This document shows, piece after piece, positions 20,915 to 29,820 of a stretch of DNA of 32,309 nt. The notes below the pieces were generated by a model. The model was not told the origin of the DNA, did no database searches, and worked only from the letters and a program-made list of their open reading frames with translations. Every line of letters begins with the position of its first letter. The first letter of the stretch is position 1. The position numbers and the translations under genes were made by a program. This stretch comes from Desulfofundulus thermobenzoicus (GTDB lineage Bacteria > Bacillota > Desulfotomaculia > Desulfotomaculales > Desulfovirgulaceae), in the NCBI RefSeq assembly GCF_009428905.1, contig NZ_WHYR01000042.1, positions 1 to 32,309 on the forward strand, read 5' to 3'.

Positions 20915-21169
20915 ATGGGCACCCCCGATATGATCGTTGAGATTACTTCATCGTTTTCGGCGAGGAAGGACAGGTTGGAAAAGTTTTATAAATACGAGAG
21001 AGCCGGTGTGAAAGAATACTGGATCGTGGAGCCGGAAGAAAAGCTGGTCAGTGTATTTGTACAGGGCGACAATAATAAATACGGCAGGCCGGAAATATAC
21101 ACAGAAAGCGATGAAATAAAGGTGAGTATATTTCCAGACTTTGTAATAAGTCTGAAGGATGTTTTTTGA
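20915..21169 (+). pseudogene. C-terminal remnant of a Uma2-family (DUF820) nuclease-like gene
   Basis: The 84-residue frame TPDMIVEITSSFSARKDRLEKFYKYERAGVKEYWIVEPEEKLVSVFV matches the second half of Uma2 proteins (PDLVVEILSPSTxxxDxxxKxxxYxxxGVxEYWIVDP), whose full length is about 190 residues. The first half, including the leading catalytic residues, is missing, so it is truncated. AT-rich like the second Rpn gene. A terminator follows at 21186. Confidence 0.75.
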
Positions 21170-21185
21170 TCTTATAGAATAGAGG

Positions 21186-21213
21186 AGCCGTCCCGCCGGA
21201 CGGCTTTCATTTT
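21186..21213 (+). terminator. Intrinsic terminator after the Uma2 remnant
   Basis: AGCCGTCC (21186-21193) pairs with GGACGGCT (21198-21205) across a 4-base loop, followed by TTCATTTT. Confidence 0.75.
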
Positions 21214-21303
21214 CACCCTCTCTACCCTGCGATACGGGTAAAAGTAACGGGCACATCACGCAGGCCCATATGCACCCGATCCACCGTGACGAAACGACCC
21301 CTT

Positions 21304-21840
21304 TTAAGGCAGGACGATCACCTGCCCGGGGTAAAGTTCATCGGGATCCGCCAGCCCGTTCAGCTCCACCAGGGTGCTTAAGGGCACGCCGAAGCGGCGG
21401 GCCAGCTGCCACAGGGTATCCCCCGGCTGCACCACATAGCTGCTGCCGGCGGACTGGCTGGCGGCGGGGGTGTTTTCCGCCCGCACGATGCGCACCGCCG
21501 TGCCGATCTGCACCCGGGGGAAAAGTTCCTCCACATGGTGGTTGTGCATGCGGATGCAGCCGTTGGATACGGCCCGGCCGATGGAATCCGGGTTGTTGGT
21601 GCCGTGGATACCATAGTTGCCGCCCGGGATGTCCAGGCCCATCCAGCGGCTGCCCAGTACGCCGCCGGGATTGAGCATTTTATACACCACGTGGTAGTTC
21701 CCGGTGGGTGTCGGCGTGGAAGGCTTGCCCACGGCCACCGGGTAGGTGCGTACCAGGCTATCCCCCTGAAAATGGTGCAGCCGCCGCCGGTCCGTCTCCA
21801 CCAGCAGGTGGGTCCCGGTAGTAAGTGTTTCCCCAGACAT
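21304..21840 (-). CDS. L,D-transpeptidase (YkuD) with C-terminal LysM
   Basis: A 178-residue protein. Residues about 8-122 form a YkuD L,D-transpeptidase domain, which makes 3-3 cross-links in peptidoglycan: LLVETDRRRLHHF, YPVAVGKPSTPTPTGNYHVV, then the active-site region GIHGTNNPDSIGRAVSNGCIRMHNHHVEELF with the SxGCIRM cysteine and HGTNN histidine. Residues about 133-178 are a LysM peptidoglycan-binding domain (SYVVQPGDTLWQLARRFGVPLSTLVELNGLADPDELYPGQVIVLP). No signal peptide is seen, which is also true of several spore-forming-cell relatives acting on the spore cortex. The start ATG at 21840 follows GAGGGGTGAG. Confidence 0.9.
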   Translation of the reverse strand: MSGETLTTGTHLLVETDRRRLHHFQGDSLVRTYPVAVGKPSTPTPTGNYHVVYKMLNPGGVLGSRWMGLDIPGGNYGIHGTNNPDSIGRAVSNGCIRMHNHHVEELFPRVQIGTAVRIVRAENTPAASQSAGSSYVVQPGDTLWQLARRFGVPLSTLVELNGLADPDELYPGQVIVLP

Positions 21841-21967
21841 TCTGGTAACTCACCCCTCGCCAGCAGGACTTTGTTTTTCAGCATCATCATATGAGGCGGG
21901 AAGCCATTTTGACTGCGGAAGTGCCGGATTTATCCAGATATTAACCGGGGACAGGTATCTTATCATA

Positions 21968-21976
21968 TGTTATAAT
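21968..21976 (+). promoter_or_regulatory. Extended -10 promoter upstream of the YutG/PgpA-like gene
   Basis: TGTTATAAT with TATAAT at 21971-21976, about 43 bases before the start; GGGACA at 21948-21953 is a partial -35 with 17-base spacing. Confidence 0.55.
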
Positions 21977-22018
21977 TAATTACTTGAATACTACAGAAAG
22001 GGGAAGGAGGGCCCGGTT

Positions 22019-22582
22019 TTGAGTATGGCCACAGCCGGGGAAAGGCAAAAGCATCTGAGCAGCCTGGAGCTCAAGAAGTTGGTGGTGGAGCGGCTTGCGC
22101 GGCGCGGTGTGTCCCTGGAAGACATGGCCGCCCTGGTTTATTTCGTGCAGAAAAAATATATAGACCGGCTGACAATGGAGGATTGCCGGAGTAGTGTGGA
22201 GCATGTCCTGGAAAAGCGGGAAGTCCAGAATGCCATTCTTACCGGGCTTTCCCTGGATGAAATGGCAGAGAGGGGGTTCCTGGAAGAACCCCTGTCCTCC
22301 ATGGTACGCAGCGACGACGGCCTGTACGGCATTGACGAGGTGCTGGCCCTGAGCATTGTCAATGTCTATGGTTCCATTGGTTTGACCAACTTCGGCTATC
22401 TGGATAAAATGAAACCGGGGATTATCGGCCAGGTCAACGATAGGAAGGGTAAAAAAGTGAACACCTTCCTGGATGATCTCCTGGCCGCCGTGGTGGCGGC
22501 GGCCGCAGCCCGTCTGGCCCACCGGGACCGGGACGGCTGCCTGCTTTTGGATGACGGCGCCGCGGCCTGCTCTCTGGACTAA
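22019..22582 (+). CDS. PgpA/YutG-like protein
   Basis: A 187-residue protein similar to Bacillus YutG, of the phosphatidylglycerophosphatase A superfamily. The family pattern is visible: LKKLVVERLARRGVSLEDMAALVYFVQKKYI, CRSSVEHVLEKREVQNAILTGLSLDEMAE, GIDEVLALSIVNVYGSIGLTNFGYLDKMKPGIIGQVNDRKGKKVNTFLDDLLAAVVAAAAARLAH. Canonical PgpA removes phosphate from phosphatidylglycerophosphate; this form is shorter and without clear membrane segments, so its substrate is uncertain. The start is TTG 22019 after GAAGGAGG (spacing 8); ATG at 22025 is in frame. It is the first gene of a run ending with the nucleotidyltransferase. Confidence 0.8.
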   Translation: MSMATAGERQKHLSSLELKKLVVERLARRGVSLEDMAALVYFVQKKYIDRLTMEDCRSSVEHVLEKREVQNAILTGLSLDEMAERGFLEEPLSSMVRSDDGLYGIDEVLALSIVNVYGSIGLTNFGYLDKMKPGIIGQVNDRKGKKVNTFLDDLLAAVVAAAAARLAHRDRDGCLLLDDGAAACSLD

Positions 22583-22679
22583 AGGGCCGGCCCGTTCACA
22601 CCGGTAATTGCCCGGGTCTCTTCACAGGGCCGTTTTCTAGAAATGGTGTCGATTAGTACCAGGTAAGGGGGATACCCTG

Positions 22680-23546
22680 TTGTTGCAAGTGCAGGCCCGT
22701 GCCAAGATCAACCTCACCCTGGATATCACCGGTCTTTTGCCCGACGGCTATCATGAGCTGGAAACGGTAATGCAAAGCATTGCTCTGGCCGACCGGCTGG
22801 TTTTTGCGCCCCTGCCCGGCGGCATTGAGCTGGAAACCGGGGCCTCTGGTGTACCCGCCGGCCCGGAAAACCTGGTCTGGCGGGCGGCGGAGCTTTTGCG
22901 TAAGCAGACCGGCTGCCGCCGGGGGGTGCGTATTCATCTTTTTAAGAACATTCCGGTGGCCGCCGGCCTGGGGGGCGGTTCGGCCGATGCGGCCGCCACC
23001 CTGCTGGCGTTAAACCGCCTGTGGTCACTGGACCTCTCCCGGGAAGAGCTGGCCCGGCTGGCCCTGCAGCTGGGGGCCGACGTGCCTTTCTGCCTGGCTG
23101 GCGGCACGGCCCTGGCCCGGGGAAAGGGGGAACTGCTCACTCCGCTGCCTCCCCTGCCCCCCTGGGGCGTGGTGCTGGTTACCCCCGACGTGGCCGTATC
23201 CACCGCCCGCATTTACAAAGAATACGACCGCCTGCTCCCGGTGGGGCGTCCGGATACGCAGGCCATGCTGCGGGCCGTGGACCGGCGGGACCTGGCCGCC
23301 GTGTGTGCCTCCCTGGGTAATGTGCTGGAACCGGTCACGGCTTCCCTGGTGCCGGAAGTGCGGCGGGTTAAAGGGGCTTTGCAGGAAGCCGGTGCGGCAG
23401 GGGTGGAGATGAGCGGCAGCGGTCCCACCGTTTTCGGCCTCTGCTCCGGTGAGGAAGAGGCCCGCCGGGTGGCCGGGCGGCTGGACCCCCGGCTGGGGCG
23501 CATTATTTGTACCCGCCTGTGCGCCGGTGCAATCCACTTGCAGTAA
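22680..23546 (+). CDS. ispE: 4-(cytidine-5'-diphospho)-2-C-methyl-D-erythritol kinase IspE
   Basis: Phosphorylates the 2-hydroxyl of CDP-methylerythritol with ATP, a step of the MEP pathway to isoprenoids. The GHMP kinase features are all present: AKINLTLDITGLLPDGYHELETVMQSI at the N-terminus, the phosphate loop PVAAGLGGGSADAAAT (around residue 93-108), the catalytic aspartate in LGADVPFCL, and the C-terminal GVEMSGSGPTVFGL. 288 residues is normal. The start is TTG at 22680 after AGGGGGA. In B. subtilis ispE sits between veg/sspF and purR at the same locus; here a GntR regulator takes the place of purR. Confidence 0.95.
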   Translation: MLQVQARAKINLTLDITGLLPDGYHELETVMQSIALADRLVFAPLPGGIELETGASGVPAGPENLVWRAAELLRKQTGCRRGVRIHLFKNIPVAAGLGGGSADAAATLLALNRLWSLDLSREELARLALQLGADVPFCLAGGTALARGKGELLTPLPPLPPWGVVLVTPDVAVSTARIYKEYDRLLPVGRPDTQAMLRAVDRRDLAAVCASLGNVLEPVTASLVPEVRRVKGALQEAGAAGVEMSGSGPTVFGLCSGEEEARRVAGRLDPRLGRIICTRLCAGAIHLQ

Positions 23547-23601
23547 TTACCTGTTCCGGATAAAATAGAAGTGTTTATGACTGATGAAAGAGGTGGCGGC
23601 C

Positions 23602-24282
23602 ATGGAGGAGCCGAGACTGATTCCCATCAAGCTGGATAATTATAAGCCCTTGAGGGAGATGGTTTTTGAATCCCTCAGGGAAGCCATCATCCAGGGCCGT
23701 CTGAAACCCGGCGAACGCCTGATGGAAGTGCAGCTGGCCGAGGAAATGGGTGTGAGCCGCACGCCGGTGCGGGAGGCCATCCGCAAGCTGGAACTGGAAG
23801 GCTTTGTGGTAATGGTGCCCCGCAAGGGAGCCTATGTGGCCGGCATTTCTGTGAAGGATATCGTGGATGTCTTTGAGGTGCGGGCGGCCATGGAAGGACT
23901 GGCGGCCGGGCTGGCGGCGGAGCGCATTACCGACGAGGAACTGGATGAACTGGAAAGGGCGTTATTAAAGACAACTGAAGTGAGTGGTAAGAGTATCGAT
24001 GCTCTGGTGGAAAGTGATACCAAATTTCACGAGATTATTTACCGGGCCAGCCGGAACGAAAGGCTGGTACAGATCATCAGCAACCTGTCGGACCAGATAC
24101 AGCGTTTCCGGACCACTTCCCTGTCCCAGCCCGGCCGGACCAGGCTGGCCCTGGAGGAACACAAGCATATTGTGGAGGCCATCAGCGACCGCAATGTGGA
24201 ACTGGCCCAGGCCCTGGCCCGGGAGCATATTGAAAATGCCGAACAGAGCCTGTTGAATGCCCTGGGGGAGGCTAGGAAATAA
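23602..24282 (+). CDS. GntR-family regulator of the FadR type
   Basis: A DNA-binding transcription factor of 226 residues. Winged helix-turn-helix at about 20-75: REMVFESLREAIIQGRLKPGERLMEVQLAEEMGVSRTPVREAIRKLELEGFVVMVPRKGAYV. The C-terminal FCD ligand domain follows, with the usual metal/ligand positions (DALVESDTKFHEIIYRASRNERL, EEHKHIVEAI, AREHIENAEQSL). The start is ATG 23602, since AGAGGTGG lies 6 bases upstream; ATG 23584 is in frame but has no site. It overlaps the next gene by one base (TAATG), so the two are cotranscribed. The ligand cannot be told from the sequence. Confidence 0.88.
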   Translation: MEEPRLIPIKLDNYKPLREMVFESLREAIIQGRLKPGERLMEVQLAEEMGVSRTPVREAIRKLELEGFVVMVPRKGAYVAGISVKDIVDVFEVRAAMEGLAAGLAAERITDEELDELERALLKTTEVSGKSIDALVESDTKFHEIIYRASRNERLVQIISNLSDQIQRFRTTSLSQPGRTRLALEEHKHIVEAISDRNVELAQALAREHIENAEQSLLNALGEARK

Positions 24283-25043
24283 TGGTGGATGCGGTGGTGC
24301 TGGCCGGCAGTCCCAACAACGGGCCCTTAAAGGAATGCAGCCCGGTGCCCTATGAGGCGCTGATCCCCATCGGTGACAAATCCATGGTCCGTTATGTGGT
24401 GGATGCGCTGACCCAGAGCCGGAGCATTGCACGCATTGCCGTGGTGGGTCCCCGGGAAGAACTGAGTGTGGATTTGCAGGGAACCGGGGCGCTGGTGGTG
24501 CCCGCGGGGGGTAGTCTTCTGGAAAATGTGCAGGGGGGGATGGAGGCGTTATCCGGCGCCCGCCGGGTGCTGCTGGTCAGCTCGGACATTCCTCTGATCA
24601 CTCCCGGGGCCATTGAGGATTTTCTGGAACAGTGCCGGGATCAGCGGGCCGATCTCTACTACCCCATTGTCCCCCGGGAGGCGGTGGAAAGCCGCTTTAA
24701 AAGCGGCGTGCAGCGCACCTACGTGAGCTTGAAGGAAGGGGTTTTTACCGGGGGAAACATTTTTCTGCTCAATCCGGAGGTGGTTTCCCGCTGCCTGCCC
24801 CTGGGGCAGCAGCTGGTGGACGCCCGCAAGAGCCCCCTGCGCCTGTGCCGGCTGGTGGGGCTGGGTTTTCTTTTGCGTTTTCTTCTTCACCGGGTTACCC
24901 TGAAGGAAGCCGAGGCCCGGGTATCCCGCCTCCTGGGCGTGCAGGGCTGTGTGGTGATCAGCCGCTACCCGGAAGTGGGTGTGGATGTGGATAAACCGGT
25001 GGACCTGGCCCTGGTGACCCGGGCGCTGCAGTCGGCCTGTTGA
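24282..25043 (+). CDS. MobA-like nucleotidyltransferase domain protein
   Basis: A 253-residue protein with an NTP-transferase fold. The N-terminus AVVLAGSPNNGPLKECSPVPYEALIPIGDKSMVRYVVDAL shows the modified LAGGxxxR-type loop, followed by RVLLVSSDIPLITPGAIEDFLEQC, the metal-binding strand with SSDIPL, and GGNIFLLNP and GVDVDKPVDLALV near the C-terminus, the last being typical of MobA-like and GlmU-like enzymes. The first loop lacks the usual GKGTRM, so the nucleotide or sugar substrate is uncertain. It starts one base before the GntR stop, indicating translational coupling. glmU, of the same fold, lies 2.2 kb downstream. Confidence 0.83.
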   Translation: MVDAVVLAGSPNNGPLKECSPVPYEALIPIGDKSMVRYVVDALTQSRSIARIAVVGPREELSVDLQGTGALVVPAGGSLLENVQGGMEALSGARRVLLVSSDIPLITPGAIEDFLEQCRDQRADLYYPIVPREAVESRFKSGVQRTYVSLKEGVFTGGNIFLLNPEVVSRCLPLGQQLVDARKSPLRLCRLVGLGFLLRFLLHRVTLKEAEARVSRLLGVQGCVVISRYPEVGVDVDKPVDLALVTRALQSAC

Positions 25044-25216
25044 CGGTGATGCGGGAGGCCGGTTGGGGGCAGGCCCCTTTGGGGATGATTTCCCATTGGT
25101 TTTGTTGGTGTTATAGCTATCCTCACGGGCGATTATAAATCTAAACCAGGTACGCCCAATGGTAGTAAATTTCACGGTAATGGCCGGTGGCCGGGTAAAG
25201 GGGAGGGCGAAATCCT
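25044..25216 (+). other. Short gap before the threonine ammonia-lyase gene
   Basis: 173 bases with no gene. GGGG-CAGG-CCCC followed by TTTT near 25065-25082 could act as a weak terminator. No T-box or other riboswitch was recognised. Confidence 0.4.
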
Positions 25217-26431
25217 GTGACTGTTCCACTCAATCTGGAAATGATCAAGCAGGCCCGGGAACACTTCAGGGGGGTAATTCACCCCACGCCCCTGGACCGT
25301 TCCGCCACCTTTTCCCTGCTCACCGGTACGGATCTTTACTTTAAGCTGGAGAATTTACAGAAGACCGGTTCATTTAAAATTCGCGGTGCTTATAACAAAA
25401 TAATGTCCCTGGGTGAAGAGGAGCGCCGGCGGGGGGTGATTGCCGCGTCGGCGGGCAACCATGCCCAGGGGGTGGCCTATGCCGCCTCCCGGGCGGGTAT
25501 TAAATCGGTGGTGGTGATGCCCGAAGGGGCGCCCATTTCCAAGGTGATGGCCACCCGGGGTTATGGGGCGGAGGTAATTCTTTTCGGTAGCGGCTACGAC
25601 GAGGCCTACGAGCGGGCGCGGGAAATCCGGGAGCAGACCGGGGCCACCCTGGTACACGCCTTTGATGATCCCCTGGTGGCCGCCGGGCAGGGAACCGTCG
25701 GCCTGGAACTGCTGGACGAACTGCCGGATCTGGATGCGGTGGTGGTGCCCGTGGGCGGGGGCGGCCTGCTTGCGGGCATCGCCGTGGCCGTCAAGTCGGT
25801 GCATCCCCGGGTGCGGGTGATTGGCGTTCAGTCGGCCGGGGCGCCGGCGGTTTATCTTTCCTATAAAGGGGGTCAAAGGCAGGAACTGGCGGCCGCGGCC
25901 ACCATTGCCGACGGCATCAGTGTGCGCCGGCCCGGGGAGTTTGTTCTGGAAATGATCCACCGGTATGTGGATGATGTGGTTCTGGTGGATGATGAAGAAA
26001 TTGCCCGGGCCATTTTAATGCTCCTGGAGCGCTCCAAAATAGTGGTGGAAGGGGCCGGCGCGGCGGGGCTGGCGGCGCTGTTGCACGGCAGGCTATCCCT
26101 GACCGGTCTCAAGGTGGCCGTGGTTTTAAGCGGCGGAAATATTGATGTCAATATTTTATCCATGATTATCGAGCGGGGTCTGGTCAAGTCGGGCCGCCGC
26201 CTGCGGCTGCGCACCGTGGTTACCGACCAGCCCGGCAGCCTGCAGCGTTTGCTGGCCCTGCTGGCTGCCGCCGGGGTAAACGTTATTTCCGTCCATCACG
26301 ACCGGATTAAACCCCAGGTGCCCTTGAAACAGGCGGAGGTGGAGCTGTTTCTGGAAACCCGGGATCCGGCCCATGTGGAAGCCGTGCTTTCCACCCTGGG
26401 TAGGGAAGGATATACCGTAGAGAGGGTTTAA
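25217..26431 (+). CDS. ilvA: Threonine ammonia-lyase (IlvA/TdcB type) with ACT-like domain
   Basis: Converts L-threonine to 2-oxobutanoate and ammonia with pyridoxal phosphate, feeding isoleucine synthesis or threonine catabolism. PLP fold: [13 protein letters not shown] with the Schiff-base lysine (about residue 54), [14 protein letters not shown] binding the substrate, and the glycine loop [13 protein letters not shown] for the phosphate. Residues about 330-404 look like an ACT regulatory domain ([32 protein letters not shown]). 404 residues suits the short IlvA form. The start is GTG at 25217 after GGGAGGGCG. Biosynthetic and catabolic forms cannot be separated by sequence alone. Confidence 0.93.
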   Translation: MTVPLNLEMIKQAREHFRGVIHPTPLDRSATFSLLTGTDLYFKLENLQKTGSFKIRGAYNKIMSLGEEERRRGVIAASAGNHAQGVAYAASRAGIKSVVVMPEGAPISKVMATRGYGAEVILFGSGYDEAYERAREIREQTGATLVHAFDDPLVAAGQGTVGLELLDELPDLDAVVVPVGGGGLLAGIAVAVKSVHPRVRVIGVQSAGAPAVYLSYKGGQRQELAAAATIADGISVRRPGEFVLEMIHRYVDDVVLVDDEEIARAILMLLERSKIVVEGAGAAGLAALLHGRLSLTGLKVAVVLSGGNIDVNILSMIIERGLVKSGRRLRLRTVVTDQPGSLQRLLALLAAAGVNVISVHHDRIKPQVPLKQAEVELFLETRDPAHVEAVLSTLGREGYTVERV

Positions 26432-26469
26432 GACAGGCGGAATATTTTCTAACTGAAATGGAAATTTGC

Positions 26470-26496
26470 AGGAATTTTTTATTTTGTGGAGAAAAT
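26470..26496 (+). promoter_or_regulatory. Sigma-H-like promoter of spoVG
   Basis: AGGAATT (26470-26476) is followed after 14 bases by GAAAAT (26491-26496), the same spacing as the AGGATTT and GAAT boxes of the B. subtilis spoVG promoter, which is read by sigma-H at the onset of sporulation. Confidence 0.5.
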
Positions 26497-26541
26497 ATGT
26501 GGTAAGGGATGGCAGACAGGTTAAGGGAAGGTGGTGAGGGA

Positions 26542-26796
26542 GTGGTTGTTACCGACGTGCGGGTGCGTAAAGTTCTCCCCGAGGGCAGGATGAAGGCCAT
26601 TGTTTCAGTTACCCTGGATGACATGTTTGTTATTCATGACGTTAAAGTGGTGGAGGGTAACAACGGCCTGTTTGTTGCCATGCCCAGCCGTAAGACCCCC
26701 GACGGGGAATTCCGGGACATTGCGCATCCCATTAATGCTACAGCCAGGGAGATTATTCAAAGTGCGGTGCTGCAGGCTTACGCCCAGGCTATTTAA
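26542..26796 (+). CDS. spoVG: Sporulation/septation regulator SpoVG
   Basis: An 84-residue homologue of SpoVG, a small nucleic-acid-binding protein that influences septum formation, sporulation and gene expression. The conserved core is intact: [63 protein letters not shown]. The start is GTG at 26542 (VVTDVRV), which matches the family N-terminus and follows GGTGGTGAGGG; ATG at 26509 would add a non-conserved extension. It has a sigma-H-like promoter upstream and an intrinsic terminator downstream. The gene order spoVG-glmU-prs matches B. subtilis. Confidence 0.95.
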   Translation: MVVTDVRVRKVLPEGRMKAIVSVTLDDMFVIHDVKVVEGNNGLFVAMPSRKTPDGEFRDIAHPINATAREIIQSAVLQAYAQAI

Positions 26797-26848
26797 TGCT
26801 CCCTGCCCAAAAGGTGTATTGTTTTGTTGGTGTGTTGTTTGTGTGTGG

Positions 26849-26870
26849 AAGAGCGTTATGCTCTCTTTTT
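26849..26870 (+). terminator. Intrinsic terminator after spoVG
   Basis: AGAGC (26850-26854) pairs with GCTCT (26860-26864) and runs into CTTTTT. Confidence 0.75.
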
Positions 26871-27217
26871 ATGTGAAAAATCTAATAATGATTTTTTCAA
26901 GAGGATATTGGCGATTTTTGTTGAATAAGTCTTGTGTAATGGATAAAACGGCGGGGCTGCCGGAGGCAGCCCCTTGCCGTGATCTGCCCGGGTAACTGTT
27001 TTTAAATATTTCCCACAGAACAGTTGTTCCCTCGATAAGAAAAAAGTCGTTATGGCTGGTTTAGTGTGCCCGGCACTCACAGATGTTCGGATGTTGCTAA
27101 AGGAAAATGTACGGATTAACGCAATTCACTTCGAAATTATCTTATTCCGGTGAGTGCCGGGCTGCTTAATCCGGCGGCTGAGATCTGACGACCGACGACT
27201 ATTTAAGGAGGACGACC
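26871..27217 (+). other. Long gap before glmU with a 12-bp inverted repeat
   Basis: About 350 bases with no gene. It contains a tight hairpin, GGGGCTGCC (26953-26961) with GGCAGCCCC (26965-26973), and a perfect 12-bp inverted repeat, CCCGGCACTCAC (27069-27080) with GTGAGTGCCGGG (27150-27161), enclosing an AT-rich 69-base segment. The latter could be an RNA leader or small transposable element. The AAGGAGG site of glmU is at about 27205-27211. No riboswitch was recognised. Confidence 0.55.
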
Positions 27218-28606
27218 ATGTCACTGGCGGCCGTGATTCTGGCGGCGGGCAAGGGCACCAGGATGAAATCCGGGCTGCCCAAGGTAATGCACAGGGTTTG
27301 CGGCCGGCCCATGATCCAGTATGTGCTGGAGGCGGTGCGGGGGGCCGGGGCAACGAAAATAGTGGTGGTGGCCGGCTTCGGCGGCGATCTGGTGGCCCGT
27401 ACCGTCGGTGACCGGGCGGAAGTGGTGTACCAGCAGGAACAGCTGGGCACGGCCCACGCCCTGTTACAGGCCGCCCCTTTGCTGGGGGATTTTCCGGGCC
27501 ACATCCTGGTTGTTTGCGGGGATACTCCGTTGATTACGGCCGCCACCCTGTCCCGGCTGGTGGACGCCCACCGGGAAGGGGCGGCCCGGGCCACGCTGCT
27601 CACCGCCTGCCTGGACGATCCCACCGGTTACGGCCGGGTGATCCGGGATGGGGCGGGCCGGGTGAGCAGAATAGTGGAACAGCGGGATGCTTCCCCGGAC
27701 CAGCTGGCCGTAAAGGAAGTAAACACCGGCATTTATTGTTTTGCCGCTGCCGGTCTTTTTGACGCCCTGGCCGCTCTTTCTCCGGAAAACGCCCAGGGGG
27801 AATACTACCTGACGGATATCATCGAGCACTACGTCCACCAAAACCGTCCGGTGGCCGCAGTGGCGGTGGACGATCCCGTGGAGATTCTGGGCATCAATGA
27901 CCGCTGCCAGCTGGCGCGGGTGGAGGGTGTCTTACGCCGGAAAGTGGTGGAGGAGTTGATGCTTTCCGGGGTAACGGTGATGGATCCCTCCTCTACCTTT
28001 ATTGACCGCGGTGTGCGCATCGGCCGCGACACCGTTGTTTACCCTTTTACCATAATTGAAGGCAGCACAGTCATCGGCACCAATTGTATCATTGGTCCGG
28101 GCAGCCGGCTGGTGGACGCCACGGTGGGGGACGGGGTAATCATCGAGCAATCGGTGGTCCGGGAGAGTAAAATTGGAGATAATTGTAGTATCGGTCCCTA
28201 TGCCTATATTCGCCCCGGTTGCATCCTGGAAGGGGAAGTGAAGGTGGGAGACTTTGTGGAATTGAAAAAAACGACGGTGGGCAGGGGCAGCAAGGTGCCT
28301 CACCTGAGCTATGTGGGTGATGCCACCGTGGGGTCCGGGGTGAATGTGGGGGCCGGGACCATTACCTGCAATTACGACGGAAAGAATAAATGGCCCACTA
28401 TCATCGGTGACGGGGCCTTTATCGGCAGCAACACCAACCTGGTGGCCCCGGTGACGGTGGGGGAGAAGGCCTATATCGGGGCCGGTTCCACCATTACAAA
28501 GGATGTGCCGCCCGGTGCCCTGGGCGTGGCCCGGGGGCGCCAGAAAAATATCGAAAACTGGTCCCGGCGCCGGGAAAGGATGAAAGATGCCCGGCCGGAA
28601 ACCTGA
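27218..28606 (+). CDS. glmU: Bifunctional UDP-GlcNAc pyrophosphorylase / GlcN-1-phosphate acetyltransferase GlmU
   Basis: Makes UDP-N-acetylglucosamine for peptidoglycan and teichoic acids in two steps: acetylation of glucosamine-1-phosphate, then uridylylation. The N-terminal Rossmann-like domain has [33 protein letters not shown] and YGRVIRDG. The C-terminal left-handed beta helix has [40 protein letters not shown] and [11 protein letters not shown], with the acetyl-CoA-binding end [17 protein letters not shown]. 462 residues is standard. The start is ATG at 27218 after AAGGAGG. prs follows after 135 bases, as in B. subtilis. Confidence 0.97.
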   Translation: MSLAAVILAAGKGTRMKSGLPKVMHRVCGRPMIQYVLEAVRGAGATKIVVVAGFGGDLVARTVGDRAEVVYQQEQLGTAHALLQAAPLLGDFPGHILVVCGDTPLITAATLSRLVDAHREGAARATLLTACLDDPTGYGRVIRDGAGRVSRIVEQRDASPDQLAVKEVNTGIYCFAAAGLFDALAALSPENAQGEYYLTDIIEHYVHQNRPVAAVAVDDPVEILGINDRCQLARVEGVLRRKVVEELMLSGVTVMDPSSTFIDRGVRIGRDTVVYPFTIIEGSTVIGTNCIIGPGSRLVDATVGDGVIIEQSVVRESKIGDNCSIGPYAYIRPGCILEGEVKVGDFVELKKTTVGRGSKVPHLSYVGDATVGSGVNVGAGTITCNYDGKNKWPTIIGDGAFIGSNTNLVAPVTVGEKAYIGAGSTITKDVPPGALGVARGRQKNIENWSRRRERMKDARPET

Positions 28607-28741
28607 ATTAACACAGGTTTTCCTCTGGTGGCGGTGGGGACGGCCCACCAATCGTCCGCCCTGCCGGCAAAAGGTCGGACCTTCCCGGTACGGTTCGGCC
28701 GGGCTACCTGGTTTTTTGAAATCGGTGATGGAGGTAGGATG

Positions 28742-29686
28742 ATGTCATCCCGCAAGGAACTGAAAATTTTTACCGGTAACGCCAACCCGGAGCTGGCCAC
28801 GGAAATTGCCCAGTATTTGGGGGTTAGCGTGGGGGCAGCCAAGGTAACCCGGTTTTCAGACGGCGAGATCCAGGTAAAGATAAACGAAAGCGTACGGGGA
28901 GCCGATGTTTTTATTGTCCAGCCCACCTGCCAGCCGGTAAACGAGAACCTGATGGAACTGCTGGTGATGGTGGACGCGGTGAGGCGGGCTTCCGCCCGGC
29001 GCATTACCGCGGTGCTGCCCTATTACGGTTATGCCCGGCAGGACCGCAAAACCCGGGCCAGGGATCCCATCACGGCCAAACTGGTGGCCAACCTCATCAC
29101 TGCCAGCGGTGCCCGGCGGGTGATCACCATGGACCTGCACGCCGGACAGATCCAGGGGTTCTTTGACATTCCCGTGGATCACCTGCCCGGTGTGCCCATT
29201 CTGGCCCAGTATTTCATCCAGCAGAAGTTAAAGGATGTGGTGGTGGTGTCACCCGACCTGGGCGGGGTAACCCGGGCCAGGGACCTGGCCGAACGCATCG
29301 GCGCGCCCATCGCCATCATCGACAAGCGCCGGCCCGAGCCCAATGTGGCCGAGATCATGAACATTGTGGGGGATATCGAGGGTAAGCGGGTAATTATGAT
29401 TGACGATATTATTGATACCGCCGGCACCATTGCCCAGGGGGCGGCGGCCTTAAAGAAATGGGGCGCCAAAGAGATTTACGTCTGCTGCACCCATCCGGTG
29501 CTCAGCGGGCCGGCGGTAAAGCGCCTGGAAGAATCCGAGATCAAGGAAGTGCTGGTGACCAATACCATCCCCATACCGCCGGAAAAGATGATCGATAAGA
29601 TCAAGGTTCTGTCGGTGGCGCCCCTGCTGGGTGAAGCCATTATCCGCATTCATGAGGATCTTTCCGTAAGCAAGCTGTTCGACTAG
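28742..29686 (+). CDS. prs: Ribose-phosphate pyrophosphokinase Prs
   Basis: Makes phosphoribosyl pyrophosphate from ribose-5-phosphate and ATP, feeding nucleotide, histidine, tryptophan and NAD synthesis. Features are [19 protein letters not shown], the flexible-loop region [25 protein letters not shown], the metal-binding [19 protein letters not shown], the [15 protein letters not shown] segment and the PRPP-binding [15 protein letters not shown]. The frame is open back to 28628 but the family begins near KELKIF, so ATG 28742 (GGAGG 7 bases upstream) is the chosen start; ATG 28739 is adjacent. 314 residues matches the family. It is probably cotranscribed with glmU. Confidence 0.97.
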   Translation: MSSRKELKIFTGNANPELATEIAQYLGVSVGAAKVTRFSDGEIQVKINESVRGADVFIVQPTCQPVNENLMELLVMVDAVRRASARRITAVLPYYGYARQDRKTRARDPITAKLVANLITASGARRVITMDLHAGQIQGFFDIPVDHLPGVPILAQYFIQQKLKDVVVVSPDLGGVTRARDLAERIGAPIAIIDKRRPEPNVAEIMNIVGDIEGKRVIMIDDIIDTAGTIAQGAAALKKWGAKEIYVCCTHPVLSGPAVKRLEESEIKEVLVTNTIPIPPEKMIDKIKVLSVAPLLGEAIIRIHEDLSVSKLFD

Positions 29687-29707
29687 GGGCGGGTCTCAGG
29701 GCGAAGG

Positions 29708-29731
29708 AAGGGGACACCCGGGTGTCCCCTT
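29708..29731. terminator. Palindromic terminator-like sequence after prs
   Basis: A 24-base perfect palindrome (AAGGGGACACCC and its complement) lies between prs and the convergent PRC-barrel gene. It has no T run, so it may be a bidirectional stop or only a stabilising hairpin. Confidence 0.5.
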
Positions 29732-29820
29732 AAGTCTGAGCCGGGTTCGTCCCGGCCGTCCCGGTATGCCGGTTTACTAAAGATGGTTTCGCCCGGGACG
29801 GTGCAGGCCCGGCCCGGCGA

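Noticed and set aside
20727..20940. Plus-strand frames joining NifX-like DNA to the Uma2 remnant
   Set aside because: They are antisense to the NifX-like gene; only the segment from 20915 is Uma2-like, so the front of that gene is truly missing.
21270..21894. Plus-strand frames across the L,D-transpeptidase gene
   Set aside because: The minus strand carries unmistakable YkuD and LysM motifs.
25044..25216. T-box leader for the threonine ammonia-lyase gene
   Set aside because: No specifier loop or conserved T-box sequence is present and the gap is too short.
28628..28741. N-terminal extension of Prs from 28628
   Set aside because: The family begins at about KELKIF, and GGAGG lies 7 bases before ATG 28742.
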